Source: Thalassobaculum fulvum (GTDB taxonomy: Bacteria > Pseudomonadota > Alphaproteobacteria > Thalassobaculales > Thalassobaculaceae). From it: a stretch of 64,000 bases of DNA. Shown one piece after another: positions 7,563-15,805 of the stretch. Every line of letters starts with the position of its first letter. The stretch's first letter is position 1. The position numbers and the translations under genes were made by a program. The stretch spans positions 292,590-356,589 of the forward strand of contig NZ_BMZS01000002.1 in NCBI RefSeq assembly GCF_014652915.1. The letters are read 5' to 3'. The notes under the pieces were generated by a model. It did not search any database. It had not been told where the DNA came from and saw only the letters and a program-made list of their open reading frames with translations.

Positions 7563-9056
7563 ATGGCAACGCCGGTATCAGGCACTGGAAAAAAGCGCGT
7601 TTTTGCATTCGACCCTCAGACCGTCAGAGATCTTTTTGGTTCTCTTGACGCTGAACAGGAAAGCATCGAAAAATTCGAAGAGTATTTCGTAACAAATGGC
7701 TTCTACGAGGCCTTTTCAGCGGAGTTTCCGCTCCGCATAGCCGTTGGCAACAAGGGTAGCGGCAAGAGTGCAATGCTTCGCGCCCATCGCATTGAAAGAC
7801 TTCAGAGCGATGAAATAATACCAGTTATCATGGATGCCTCTGATCTATACAATCGAACCGATTCCGTTTCCGATAACATGCTGAAGGCCGTTAGCGAATG
7901 GAAAAATGTATTTGCGCGTGAAGCAATGGCGCATCTTGTGACATCCAGCGCATCCGATATCACTGACAATCGAATATCTGAGCACTTAAGAAGCTTACCA
8001 GAGTTTTTATCATATGCATCGAAGTACATTTCAAGAAAATCACAAGGCGCATCAGATATATTTGTTAGAAATAATGTTAATTTATCGAAAGTGAAATCTA
8101 TTGTTTTTTATTTAGACGACCTTGACAGAGGATGGGACGGCAGTCCGAAAGCACTTCACTACATAAATTCCATGCTGAATGCGTGCTTTGATATCAGCAG
8201 GCGGGAGAAGAATATCAAATTCAAAATTGCAATCAGATGGGATATGTGGGATATGCTATCTCGTAATAACTCTGATATTGATAAAATCAGAGAGAACACT
8301 ATATTTCTTCGCTGGTCAATACATGATATTTATGTCGTGATTGCAAATCGAATTGCAAAATATTTTAATATTCAATTTGATTACCGTAAGTTTTTGAATT
8401 CTGATGCCTCACAAGAAGAAATTGCACGGATATATAATGCAGTAATCGTACCTAGATTTGACGGGTACGGAAAATGGGAAAACGCGCCCACTCGGCACGT
8501 TCTGCTTTCTATGGTAAGAAGCAGGCCGCGAGATCTCATTACTTTACTTACAATGGCAGCATCTGAAGCTCACGTAAAATCCAATAATATAATATCATCA
8601 ACGAATTTGAACGATATATTCCCAAGATACTCTGAAGATAGGTTAAATGATCTTGGAGTTGAGTTTAGAACAAGACTTCATGGGCTTGAACACCTTCTAA
8701 CATCATTCAAGCCAGCTAAATCTACCGGCAAAGCTACTGAGCATTTCCGCTATACAAATGATAAACTTATTACTCATATCAAAGATACCTTACGGATTCA
8801 TGGAGCTAGAATTCGATTCTCTGATGAACGCGGCACGCCTGATTTTCGACGAATCATTGATTTCTTGTATAGAATTGACTTTCTCCAAGCTTGGTACAAG
8901 CAATCTGATGGAACAATTGAGCGCATCAATTTCCAAGAGCGCCAAACCGTCGTATCAGATGCAGTTGATTTCGGGTATTCTTGGGAGGTTCTGCCCGCAT
9001 ATCGCTGGGCTATTCAACCAACGAAAATACAAGATGTCCTCGCGTCGCTGGACTAA
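7563..9056 (+). CDS. P-loop ATPase, Sll1717/KAP-like family, AT-rich island gene
   Basis: 497 residues from the ATG at 7563, which follows ATGGGAACATA; the frame stays open to 7494. Walker A is GNKGSGKSA (about residues 62-70) and Walker B is SIVFYLDDLD (about 179-188), a DDLD form typical of KAP-like STAND-related NTPases. The region before Walker A (RDLFGSLDAEQESIEKFEEY) and the phrase RIAVGNKGSGKSAML fit the Sll1717-type P-loop ATPases seen in defence islands. The middle section (IRWDMWDMLSRN and SMVRSRPRDLITLL) fits the helical part of such NTPases. No nuclease or membrane domain was recognised. Base composition and codon use are strongly AT-rich compared with every neighbour, which indicates transfer. 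It has no companion gene: both neighbours are ordinary GC-rich genes. Confidence 0.75.
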   Translation: MATPVSGTGKKRVFAFDPQTVRDLFGSLDAEQESIEKFEEYFVTNGFYEAFSAEFPLRIAVGNKGSGKSAMLRAHRIERLQSDEIIPVIMDASDLYNRTDSVSDNMLKAVSEWKNVFAREAMAHLVTSSASDITDNRISEHLRSLPEFLSYASKYISRKSQGASDIFVRNNVNLSKVKSIVFYLDDLDRGWDGSPKALHYINSMLNACFDISRREKNIKFKIAIRWDMWDMLSRNNSDIDKIRENTIFLRWSIHDIYVVIANRIAKYFNIQFDYRKFLNSDASQEEIARIYNAVIVPRFDGYGKWENAPTRHVLLSMVRSRPRDLITLLTMAASEAHVKSNNIISSTNLNDIFPRYSEDRLNDLGVEFRTRLHGLEHLLTSFKPAKSTGKATEHFRYTNDKLITHIKDTLRIHGARIRFSDERGTPDFRRIIDFLYRIDFLQAWYKQSDGTIERINFQERQTVVSDAVDFGYSWEVLPAYRWAIQPTKIQDVLASLD

Positions 9057-9086
9057 ACAAAACCTTAAATCCATCTCGATAAATTA

Positions 9087-9557
9087 TTAGTACGGGTTCT
9101 TGTCGGGGTTCTCGTACCACTGCCGGAACACCGCCCGGGCCTCGTCGCGCAGCAGGTTGACGGCCGGCAGCGCCCGCTCGCCGATCGGCAGCGCCACCTG
9201 CTCGTAGAACCAGGCGTCGTCGAACCCGATCTCGGCCGCGTCGGCGCGGGTGTTGGCGTAGACCATGCGGTCGATCCGGGCCCACAGGATCGCGGTCAGG
9301 CACATCGGACACGGCTCGCAACTGGTGTAGACCACCGCGCCGGACAGGTCGTGGGTGCCCAGCCGCGCGCAGGCCTCGCGGATCGCCACCATCTCGGCAT
9401 GCGCGGTCGGGTCTTGGTCGGTGGTCACCCGGTTGACGCCCTCGCCGACGATCTCGCCGTCGCGCACCACCACGGCGCCGAACGGCCCGCCCTCGGCGGA
9501 CACGGCGTTGCCGCGGCTCAGCTCGATGGCGCGGCGCAGGAAGGTTTCGTCCGTCAT
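9087..9557 (-). CDS. guaD: Guanine deaminase (CMP/dCMP deaminase fold)
   Basis: 156 residues from the ATG at 9557, the usual length of bacterial GuaD. The zinc site is complete: His53 and catalytic Glu55 in TAHAEM, and Cys83 and Cys86 in EPCPMC. The C-terminal FRQWYENPDKNPY resembles GuaD tails. GuaD converts guanine to xanthine in the cytoplasm. It stands divergent from the urate hydroxylase gene, and xanthine dehydrogenase is encoded 10 kb away, so purine breakdown is the likely context. A wider nucleoside or tRNA deaminase role is the main alternative, but the neighbours favour guanine. Confidence 0.82.
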   Translation of the reverse strand: MTDETFLRRAIELSRGNAVSAEGGPFGAVVVRDGEIVGEGVNRVTTDQDPTAHAEMVAIREACARLGTHDLSGAVVYTSCEPCPMCLTAILWARIDRMVYANTRADAAEIGFDDAWFYEQVALPIGERALPAVNLLRDEARAVFRQWYENPDKNPY

Positions 9558-9681
9558 GACGGTCTCCGGTGCAATCGGGATACGAGTATGACGCGGCCGG
9601 CCGCCGCCGCGAAGCTTGCTGGCCGATCGGGCCGCCGTGTAGCGTGACGGTTCCGGGTGCGGCAAGGGCGGGAACGGCGAA

Positions 9682-10893
9682 ATGGATGCGGTGGTCGTCG
9701 CTTGGGCCGAGATGACGGTGCGCTGGCTGCACGTCGTCGCCGGCATCGCCTGGATCGGCAGCTCGTTCTACTTCATCGCCCTCGACCTCAGCCTGCGCCG
9801 GCGCGACGGCCTGCCCGACGGCGTCCAGGGTGAGGCCTGGCAGGTCCACGGCGGCGGCTTCTACAACATGGTGAAGTACCTGGTGGCGCCGGCCCGCATG
9901 CCCGACGAGGTGACCTGGTTCAAGTGGGAGGCCTACACCACCTGGCTGAGCGGCTTCGCCCTGCTGGTGCTGGTCTACTACCTGGGCGCCGAGCTGTTCC
10001 TGGTCGACCGCACGGTGATGGCGCTCGATCCGAATGCCGCGATCGCGCTGAGCCTGGGCGCCCTGCTGGCCGGCTGGCTGATCTACGAGGCGCTGTGCCG
10101 CTCGCCGCTGGGCCGCAACGCCACCGCGCTGTCGCTGGTCGGCTACGTCTTCCTGGTGGCCGCCACCTGGGGCCTGACCCAGGTGTTCAGCGGCCGCGCC
10201 GCGTTCGTGCAGATCGGCGCGCTGATCGGCACCATGATGGTGGCCAACGTGTTCGTGGTGATCATCCCGAACCAGAAGAAGACGGTCGCCGCCCTGCTGG
10301 CCGGCGAGAAGCCGGACCCGGCGCTCGGCGCCCAGGCCAAGCAGCGCTCGGTGCACAACAACTACCTGACCCTGCCGGTCATCCTGCTGATGGTCAGCAA
10401 CCACTACCCGCTGCTGTTCGCGACGAAATACAACTGGGTGATCGTCGCCGTCCTGCTGACGCTCGGCCCGGTCATCCGGCACTTCTTCAACGCCCGGCAC
10501 GCCGGCAAGGGCAGCCCATGGTGGACCTGGGGCGTGGCGGCCGCCGGGCTGGCGCTGATCGGCTGGCTGTCGGCCGCCGGACCGCGCGACGAGGTGCTTG
10601 GCTCCGGCGCCTCGCCGGCCCCGGAATTCGCCGCGGTCGAGGAGATCGTGATCTCCCGCTGCAGCATGTGCCACGGCGACTACGCCGCCTGGGACGGCAT
10701 CCCCGCGGCCCCGAAGGGCGTCAAGCTCGACACGCCCGAGCGCATCCGCGCCCATGCCCAGATGATCGGCCTGAACGCCGTCCGCTCGTCGGCCATGCCG
10801 CCCGGCAACGTCACCGACATCCGGCCCGAGGAGCGGGCCGTGCTGGCCGCCTGGCTGGCCGCCGGCGCGCCCGGCCCGGAGCAGCAGCGATGA
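9682..10893 (+). CDS. puuD: Urate hydroxylase PuuD with C-terminal cytochrome c domain
   Basis: 403 residues. The N-terminal part has multiple membrane segments with the PuuD signature: MTVRWLHVVAGIAWIGSSFY near the start, then VHGGGFYNMVKYLVAP and KWEAYTTWLSGFALL. The C-terminal 80 residues form a c-type cytochrome domain with heme motif CSMCH (about 327-331) and a distal methionine candidate in SSAMPPGN. PuuD oxidises urate to 5-hydroxyisourate at the inner membrane. The stop overlaps the start of the UraD-UraH gene (ATGA), so the three steps from urate to allantoin are co-transcribed. Confidence 0.92.
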   Translation: MDAVVVAWAEMTVRWLHVVAGIAWIGSSFYFIALDLSLRRRDGLPDGVQGEAWQVHGGGFYNMVKYLVAPARMPDEVTWFKWEAYTTWLSGFALLVLVYYLGAELFLVDRTVMALDPNAAIALSLGALLAGWLIYEALCRSPLGRNATALSLVGYVFLVAATWGLTQVFSGRAAFVQIGALIGTMMVANVFVVIIPNQKKTVAALLAGEKPDPALGAQAKQRSVHNNYLTLPVILLMVSNHYPLLFATKYNWVIVAVLLTLGPVIRHFFNARHAGKGSPWWTWGVAAAGLALIGWLSAAGPRDEVLGSGASPAPEFAAVEEIVISRCSMCHGDYAAWDGIPAAPKGVKLDTPERIRAHAQMIGLNAVRSSAMPPGNVTDIRPEERAVLAAWLAAGAPGPEQQR

Positions 10894-11777
10894 CCGACGC
10901 CATCACCCTCGACGACCTCAACCGCCTGGACGACGCCGGCTTCGTTTCAGCGCTCGGCGGGGTGTTCGAGCACGCACCCTGGGTGGTCGAGGCGGCCGCC
11001 TCCGGCCGGCCGTACGCCAGCCTCGCCGACCTCCACGCCGCGCTCTGCGCCGCCATCCGCGGGGCTCCGGTGGAGCGTCGCCTGGCGCTGGTGCGCGGCC
11101 ACCCGGACCTGGCCGGCAAGGCCGCCCGGGCCGGCGACCTGACCGACGAATCCACCGCCGAGCAGGCCAGCGCCGGGCTCGACCGGCTGACCGACGCCGA
11201 GTTCCAGCGGTTCCACGAGCTGAACGCCGCCTACCACGCCAGGTTCGGGTTCCCGTTCATCGTCTGCGTGCGCCGGCACGGCAAGGAATCGATCCTGCGC
11301 CGGTTCGCCCGGCGACTGGACAACACCCCGGAGGCCGAGCTCGCCACCGCGCTCGAGGAGGTGCTGCGGATCGGCGCCCTGCGGCTCGACCAGAAGGTGA
11401 CCGCCGCCGACCGGCTGCCGGTGGTGGGCCGGCTGTCGACCCATGTGCTCGACACCCATCGCGGCCGCCCGGCCGAGGGCGTGGCGGTCGAGCTGTTCGA
11501 GCTGTGGGGCGAGGAACGGCGCCCGGTGGCGCGCGGCATGACCAACGCCGACGGCCGCACCGACGCGCCGCTGATCGCCGGCCGGCCGCTGCCGATCGCC
11601 CGCTACGAGCTGCGCTTCGACCTCGCCGGCTACTTCGCCGGGCTGGAGGTGCCGCTGGCCGACCCGCCGTTCCTGGACGTGGTGCCGATCCGGTTCGCCA
11701 TCGCCGAGCCCGAGGGCCACTACCACGTGCCGCTGCTGGCCACGCCCTGGGGCTACACGACCTACCGGGGGAGCTGA
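10890..11777 (+). CDS. uraD-uraH: Fused OHCU decarboxylase and 5-hydroxyisourate hydrolase
   Basis: 295 residues. Residues 1-165 are UraD (2-oxo-4-hydroxy-4-carboxy-5-ureidoimidazoline decarboxylase): RGHPDLAG with catalytic His71, then the FHELNAAYHARFGFPFIVCV helix. Residues 181-295 are the transthyretin-like hydrolase UraH: RLSTHVLDTHRGRPA, TNADGRTDAP and the C-terminal YRGS hallmark. Both active parts look intact. The two enzymes act in sequence in the order UraH then UraD, so the fusion channels 5-hydroxyisourate to S-allantoin. This fusion type is known in plants and bacteria. It overlaps puuD by four bases. Confidence 0.93.
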   Translation: MTDAITLDDLNRLDDAGFVSALGGVFEHAPWVVEAAASGRPYASLADLHAALCAAIRGAPVERRLALVRGHPDLAGKAARAGDLTDESTAEQASAGLDRLTDAEFQRFHELNAAYHARFGFPFIVCVRRHGKESILRRFARRLDNTPEAELATALEEVLRIGALRLDQKVTAADRLPVVGRLSTHVLDTHRGRPAEGVAVELFELWGEERRPVARGMTNADGRTDAPLIAGRPLPIARYELRFDLAGYFAGLEVPLADPPFLDVVPIRFAIAEPEGHYHVPLLATPWGYTTYRGS

Positions 11778-11790
11778 GCGGTATCGTCGC

Positions 11791-11804
11791 TTGACCTGCA
11801 TCAA
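11791..11804. promoter_or_regulatory. FNR/FixK-like box
   Basis: TTGACCTGCATCAA differs at one position from the FNR consensus TTGAT-N4-ATCAA, and the C variant is common for FixK-type regulators. It lies 82 bases before the ATG of the exported Cys-rich protein, the first gene of a likely copper or envelope operon. Confidence 0.55.
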
Positions 11805-11885
11805 TGGTTTCGGCCCGGCGGCGGCGCAGGGTTGCGCGAGCGACGATGCGAAGCCATCTCGGCAGGGAACAGTCGGACCGGATCG

Positions 11886-12275
11886 ATGCAGGGCTGCGGC
11901 AGTCTGATACGTGTGGCGATGGCGTGCCTGCTGGTGCTGGCATCGCTGGTCTCCGCCCCCGCCCCGGGCTTCGCCGAAATCCATCCCGGCATGGCCGCGG
12001 CGTCGTGCGCGGAAGGCGGCGAGGGGACAACCTGCGTCGCCAGCATCGGCCGTGACCGCATGACCACCGACGACGGCGATTGCCGCGGCGATCCTGCCGG
12101 CGACCGCCATTGCTGTTCCCACCCCCAATGCCTGTCCGCCTACGGCGCCCCGCCGCCGCACGGCGCAGTCGTGTCGACCGGCCCCGGGACTCCGGCAAAC
12201 CGGTCGTCGGCGGTGGACCGGCTCGTCGGCGCCGAGCCCGATCCCGGCATGCGTCCGCCGAAATCCGGCGCCTGA
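11886..12275 (+). CDS. Exported cysteine-rich small protein, possible metal-handling
   Basis: 129 residues from the ATG at 11886. A signal peptide is clear (LIRVAMACLLVLASLVSA, then a PGFAE cleavage region). The mature part has several Cys and His residues (CVAS, DCRGD, RHCCSHPQC), suggesting metal binding or disulfides. It resembles in style the small CopL-like proteins near copper genes, but I cannot assign a family. It is followed 99 bases later by a Spy/CpxP-type protein and then DUF411. The ribosome site is weak and the start is a best guess, made because it places the signal peptide at the N-terminus. Confidence 0.55.
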   Translation: MQGCGSLIRVAMACLLVLASLVSAPAPGFAEIHPGMAAASCAEGGEGTTCVASIGRDRMTTDDGDCRGDPAGDRHCCSHPQCLSAYGAPPPHGAVVSTGPGTPANRSSAVDRLVGAEPDPGMRPPKSGA

Positions 12276-12374
12276 CGCGGCCGGGGCGAGACCCTGCCCC
12301 GGCTTTCCGTCGATGCATCACCCGTTGACCCGGGCCGCCCGCCGTTCGGCGCTGAGCGCCCTCTGGAGAATGCC

Positions 12375-12989
12375 ATGACCCGCTTCCTTCGCATGACACT
12401 TCCCGCCGTCGCGCTGCTGGCGGCAACCACCGTCGCCCAGGCCCAGACCCAGCAACCGGCGCACCATTCGGCCGGACAGGCCGGACAGGCCGGACCGGCC
12501 GCGACGACCGACCAACCGACCCCGCCGGCCGCCATGGGGGGCGGCATGATGGGTGGCGGCATGATGGGCGGCTCGATGGGCCCCGCCATGATGCAGCAGA
12601 TGCATGGCGGCGCCGGCGGCATGCCGATGATGGCGATGATGCGCGGCGGCATGGGCCTGCCGTTCGAGCATGTGGAAGGGCGCATCGCCTTCCTGAAGGC
12701 CGAAATCGGCATCACCGAGGCCCAGCAACCGGCATGGGACGCCTTCGCGACCGCCCTGCGGGCGAACGCCGAGACCATGCGGGCCATGCACCAGAAGATG
12801 GCCGAGCGGATGCAGTCGGGCGTTAAGCCCTGGCCCGACCGGATCGCCGGAATGGCCGCCATGATGTCGGCCCGCGGCGACGCCCTGAAGACGGTCGAGC
12901 AGGCGGTCCGGCCGCTGTACGATGCCCTGTCGGAGGATCAGCGGGCCAAGGCCGATGCGCTGCTGTCCGGCCCCATGGGCATGATGTGA
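12375..12989 (+). CDS. Spy/CpxP-family periplasmic protein with Met-rich segment
   Basis: 204 residues with a signal peptide (MTRFLRMTLPAVALLAATTV, cleavage near AQA-QTQQP). A Met/Gly-rich stretch at about 54-95 (MGGGMMGGGMMGGSMGPAMM and onward) is typical of periplasmic copper binding. The C-terminal half is helical with the LTXXQ-like region IGITEAQQPAWDAFATAL, as in metal-resistance or Spy/CpxP proteins. Likely role: periplasmic chaperone or copper buffer. GGAG lies seven bases before the ATG. It lies between two other exported small proteins on the same strand, probably one operon. Confidence 0.75.
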   Translation: MTRFLRMTLPAVALLAATTVAQAQTQQPAHHSAGQAGQAGPAATTDQPTPPAAMGGGMMGGGMMGGSMGPAMMQQMHGGAGGMPMMAMMRGGMGLPFEHVEGRIAFLKAEIGITEAQQPAWDAFATALRANAETMRAMHQKMAERMQSGVKPWPDRIAGMAAMMSARGDALKTVEQAVRPLYDALSEDQRAKADALLSGPMGMM

Positions 12990-13018
12990 CATACCGGCCG
13001 CGCGCCTTGGAGGTATCG

Positions 13019-13489
13019 ATGACCATCAGAAGGTCCCTGCGCTCCGCCGCGGCCGGTCTCCTGGCCCTCGGTGCCGTCGCGTTCAGCGTGCCGCTCGTCG
13101 CGGCCATGCCGGCCGCGGCGCAGGAGGAGGTCGAGGTCTGGAAATCGCCCAGCTGCGGCTGCTGCGCCGGCTGGGTCCGGCACATGCAGTCCGCCGGCTT
13201 CTCGGTGAAGGTGCACGACGTCGACGACGTGCAGCCGATGAAGGAGATGGCCGGCGTGCCCGACCAGTACGCCTCGTGTCACACCGCCAGGGTCGGCGGC
13301 TACACGGTCGAGGGCCACGTGCCGGCGTCCGACGTCCGGCGCCTGCTCGCCGAGCGCCCGAAGGCGCGCGGCCTGTCGGTGCCCGGCATGCCGGCGGATG
13401 CGCCGGGCATGGACGGCCGGACCGGGGAACCCTACGCGGTCGTGCTGTTCGGCGCCGAAGGCGGCGACAAGGTGTACGCCCGGTACTGA
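13019..13489 (+). CDS. DUF411 periplasmic metal-binding protein
   Basis: 156 residues from the ATG at 13019, preceded by TTGGAGG. A signal peptide ends near MPAAAQ (residue 35). The DUF411 (PF04214) core is complete: VWKSPSCGCCAGWVRHM (Cys46, Cys48, Cys49) and YASCHTARVGGYTVEGHVPA (Cys87), then DVRRLLAERP. DUF411 proteins are linked to copper resistance loci. Together with the Met-rich protein before it, this supports a copper-stress operon. Confidence 0.88.
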   Translation: MTIRRSLRSAAAGLLALGAVAFSVPLVAAMPAAAQEEVEVWKSPSCGCCAGWVRHMQSAGFSVKVHDVDDVQPMKEMAGVPDQYASCHTARVGGYTVEGHVPASDVRRLLAERPKARGLSVPGMPADAPGMDGRTGEPYAVVLFGAEGGDKVYARY

Positions 13490-13506
13490 TCCGACCGCTC
13501 GTCGGG

Positions 13507-13536
13507 ACCGCCCGCGGCGACCTCTCCGCGGGCGGT
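13507..13536. terminator. Bidirectional hairpin between convergent genes
   Basis: ACCGCCCGCGG pairs perfectly with CCGCGGGCGGT across an 8-base loop, giving an 11-bp stem. It fills the gap between the DUF411 stop (13489) and the stop of the convergent MFS gene (13536). There is no T-run, so a classic intrinsic terminator is not certain. Confidence 0.6.
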
Positions 13537-14717
13537 CACCGTCGCCGGCTCGACGCGATCGCCAGGAAGAAGCTGACCGCCGCCACCGCCAGCAGGCCGA
13601 GCAAGCCGATGCGCACGGCGTCGTAGCCGGCGACCGACCAGACCGCGGCGGCCAGGGTCGGCGCCATCGCGCTGGCGGTGATGAACGGCAACGCCAGCGC
13701 CCCGGAGATCGCGCCGAAGCCGTCGCGCCCCAGCACCGTCGCCGACACCACCGGACGGGTGATCGCGGTGACGCCGTAGCCGGCCCCCTCCAGGATCACG
13801 AACACCGCCAGCAGCACCGGCGAGGCCTCGGCCAGGATCAGCGCCACCACCCCGCCCGCCATCAGCGCGAACGACAGGCCGCACACCACGTTCATCGAGA
13901 CCCGGCGCTCGACCGACATCATCAGCAGCCGGCCGACCACCTGCATCGGCCCGATGCCGGACGCCGCCAGCACCGCCACCCCCGGCGACACCCCGCGCTC
14001 GGCCAGCATTGGCAGCAGGTGGGTGATCAGGATGCCGTGGTTCAGCGCGATCATCGGGAACGCCGTCGCCAGCAGCCAGAACGCCGGCCGCCGCAGCGCC
14101 GCGTGCAGGGCGCCGGAGCCGGCCCGGGCGGGCCCGACCCGCAGGTCGGCGGTGCCGCGGTCGGCATCGCGCCCGCCGAGATGGAACAGCGGCGTCGCCA
14201 CCACCAGCATCATCGCCGCGAACGCCAGCACCGCCGCCCGCCAGCCCCACGGCCCGGCGATCGCGTTGGCGCCGGCGAACGCCAGCGCGCTGGCGAAGCC
14301 GGTGACCAGGGTGATCAGGGTCAGCACCCGCCGGGCGTCGGCGCCCTGGGTCCGCACCAGGAAGGCCGAGCACGGCTCGTACAGGCAGGCCGCGGCGGCG
14401 ACGCCGAGCACCGCCCACACCGCATAGAACTGCCAGACTTCGCGGACCTGCGAGAGCAGCGCGACCAGCACCGCCGCCGCCACGGTTCCCCAGGTCAGCA
14501 GCCGCACCCCGTGGCCGGCGTCGATCAGCCGGCCGGCGACCGGGGCGGACGCGGCGGAGATCAGCACCGCCAGGGTGAAGGCGCCGGCCAGCGTGGTCTT
14601 CGACCAGCCGAGATCGGCCTCCCAATGGGTCAGCAGGGCCGGGAACAGGTAGAGCGTGCCGGCCCACACCACGGTCTCGGCAATGGCCAGCGACCAGACG
14701 GCGCGGCGGCTGATCAC
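13536..14717 (-). CDS. Major facilitator superfamily transporter
   Basis: 393 residues with about twelve hydrophobic segments. MFS features are LYLFPALLTHWEADLGWSKT near the start, followed by APVAGRLIDAGHG, which matches the conserved loop between helices 2 and 3 (GxxxD/R). The arrangement resembles oxalate/formate-antiporter-like MFS proteins, but no substrate motif is clear. It is convergent with the copper-type operon and has no obvious partner gene. Inner-membrane uptake or export of an unknown small molecule. Confidence 0.85.
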   Translation of the reverse strand: MISRRAVWSLAIAETVVWAGTLYLFPALLTHWEADLGWSKTTLAGAFTLAVLISAASAPVAGRLIDAGHGVRLLTWGTVAAAVLVALLSQVREVWQFYAVWAVLGVAAAACLYEPCSAFLVRTQGADARRVLTLITLVTGFASALAFAGANAIAGPWGWRAAVLAFAAMMLVVATPLFHLGGRDADRGTADLRVGPARAGSGALHAALRRPAFWLLATAFPMIALNHGILITHLLPMLAERGVSPGVAVLAASGIGPMQVVGRLLMMSVERRVSMNVVCGLSFALMAGGVVALILAEASPVLLAVFVILEGAGYGVTAITRPVVSATVLGRDGFGAISGALALPFITASAMAPTLAAAVWSVAGYDAVRIGLLGLLAVAAVSFFLAIASSRRR

Positions 14718-14867
14718 GCGTTGTATCCGGTCACAAACCGCCCCCGGGCGTTGCTGCGCGCTGGGCGTCTATGGCCCCACCAGCCGAGATAAGCGCGTCC
14801 GCACGGCTGCGATCAAGAGGCAGTGCCGGCCGCGACCGGGAACTGGACCCTGTTCCGCGAGCCCCGC

Positions 14868-15785
14868 TTACCGCTCGAGCTGGCGATGCGCGATCCAGAC
14901 GTCCCCGAGGCCCTTCCTGGTTTCGAACCCGAGCTTCTTGTTCCTGGCCGCGGCAGTGAAGAAGTCGTCGGTGCGGTCGCGGAGCGCGGTCGGGACTTCG
15001 GGAACGGCCTGATCGTTCTTCGGCAGACCGGATACCGATTCGACGTTCTTGAAGTAGTCGCCGAAGAGTCCCGACTGCCGGATCTCGATCTCCTTGCCAT
15101 AGAACCGCGCCACATCCGCGATCATGACGTTGCTCGCCGCCGTCGAATAGGCAGCGTACTGCTTGGCCGCGGCAGCATTGCCCAGCCCCTGCTCGTAGGC
15201 CGCGAGATCTGCGGTGATTTCGGCGAAGTCCACGATGTCCTGTTCATCCGTCCGATCGCTGACATGGGCTGCGAGAGCGCTTGCCACAGCCACCGAGTTC
15301 GTCAATCCGGCGACGTCTATCGGCTGCAACGCGACGCTCTTCGCGACGATCCGGCGCAGCCGTGACTGCGCAAGTTCCGACAGATGCCGCAGGTGGGTGT
15401 AGACGATGCTGATCCGGGCCGGATCCACAGAGCATCCCCTGAGGCGCGCTTGCGGCTGGGCGGGCGTGACACTGTAGCTGTCGCGGCGAACCGGCGAGAC
15501 CTGCACGAGCTTGGTCAGGACCGACGACGTGTCGCACGGGATCTCGCACCGCAGCACACCGTTCTCGTCGCCGATGTCGTCGCAGGCGGCTCCGTGCGGC
15601 GACACGGCCGAGAACTGCAGGTCGGTCATGATCGCCTCTGCACCGTCGGCCTCGATCTTGTGTCCGTTGAAGGTCAGGACGACCGATTCGGCGACCGCCA
15701 CACCGCCCCGGCCGGCCAGACCGGCCGCAAGCAGTACACCGACCAGCCATCGAATGGTGCGTATTCGACAGGATGCCCGTGACAT
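14868..15785 (-). CDS. Exported hypothetical protein
   Basis: 305 residues from the ATG at 15785, preceded by GGGGGTGGCT; the frame stays open further upstream through the neighbouring gene. A signal peptide is visible (IRTIRWLVGVLLAAGLAGRG and cleavage near AVAES). Several cysteines follow (GAACDD, LRCEIPCDTS, LRGCSVD), probably as disulfides in the periplasm. The rest is Ala-rich and helical. I do not recognise the family. It lies 20 bases downstream of a two-span membrane protein, so the two probably form an operon. Codon use is less GC-biased than in the surrounding metabolic genes. Confidence 0.65.
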   Translation of the reverse strand: MSRASCRIRTIRWLVGVLLAAGLAGRGGVAVAESVVLTFNGHKIEADGAEAIMTDLQFSAVSPHGAACDDIGDENGVLRCEIPCDTSSVLTKLVQVSPVRRDSYSVTPAQPQARLRGCSVDPARISIVYTHLRHLSELAQSRLRRIVAKSVALQPIDVAGLTNSVAVASALAAHVSDRTDEQDIVDFAEITADLAAYEQGLGNAAAAKQYAAYSTAASNVMIADVARFYGKEIEIRQSGLFGDYFKNVESVSGLPKNDQAVPEVPTALRDRTDDFFTAAARNKKLGFETRKGLGDVWIAHRQLER

Positions 15786-15805
15786 AGCCACCCCCGCTGG
15801 CAACA

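Noticed and set aside
8758-9090. Second small gene inside the end of the ATPase gene
   Set aside because: It lies in another frame of the ATPase gene, has no ribosome site and shows no domain.
9010-10755. Long minus-strand frame spanning guaD and puuD
   Set aside because: It runs opposite puuD and in the wrong frame through guaD; both real genes have full motif sets.
10890-11777. UraD-UraH fusion as a novel enzyme
   Set aside because: The fusion is already known in plants and bacteria; both halves look ordinary.
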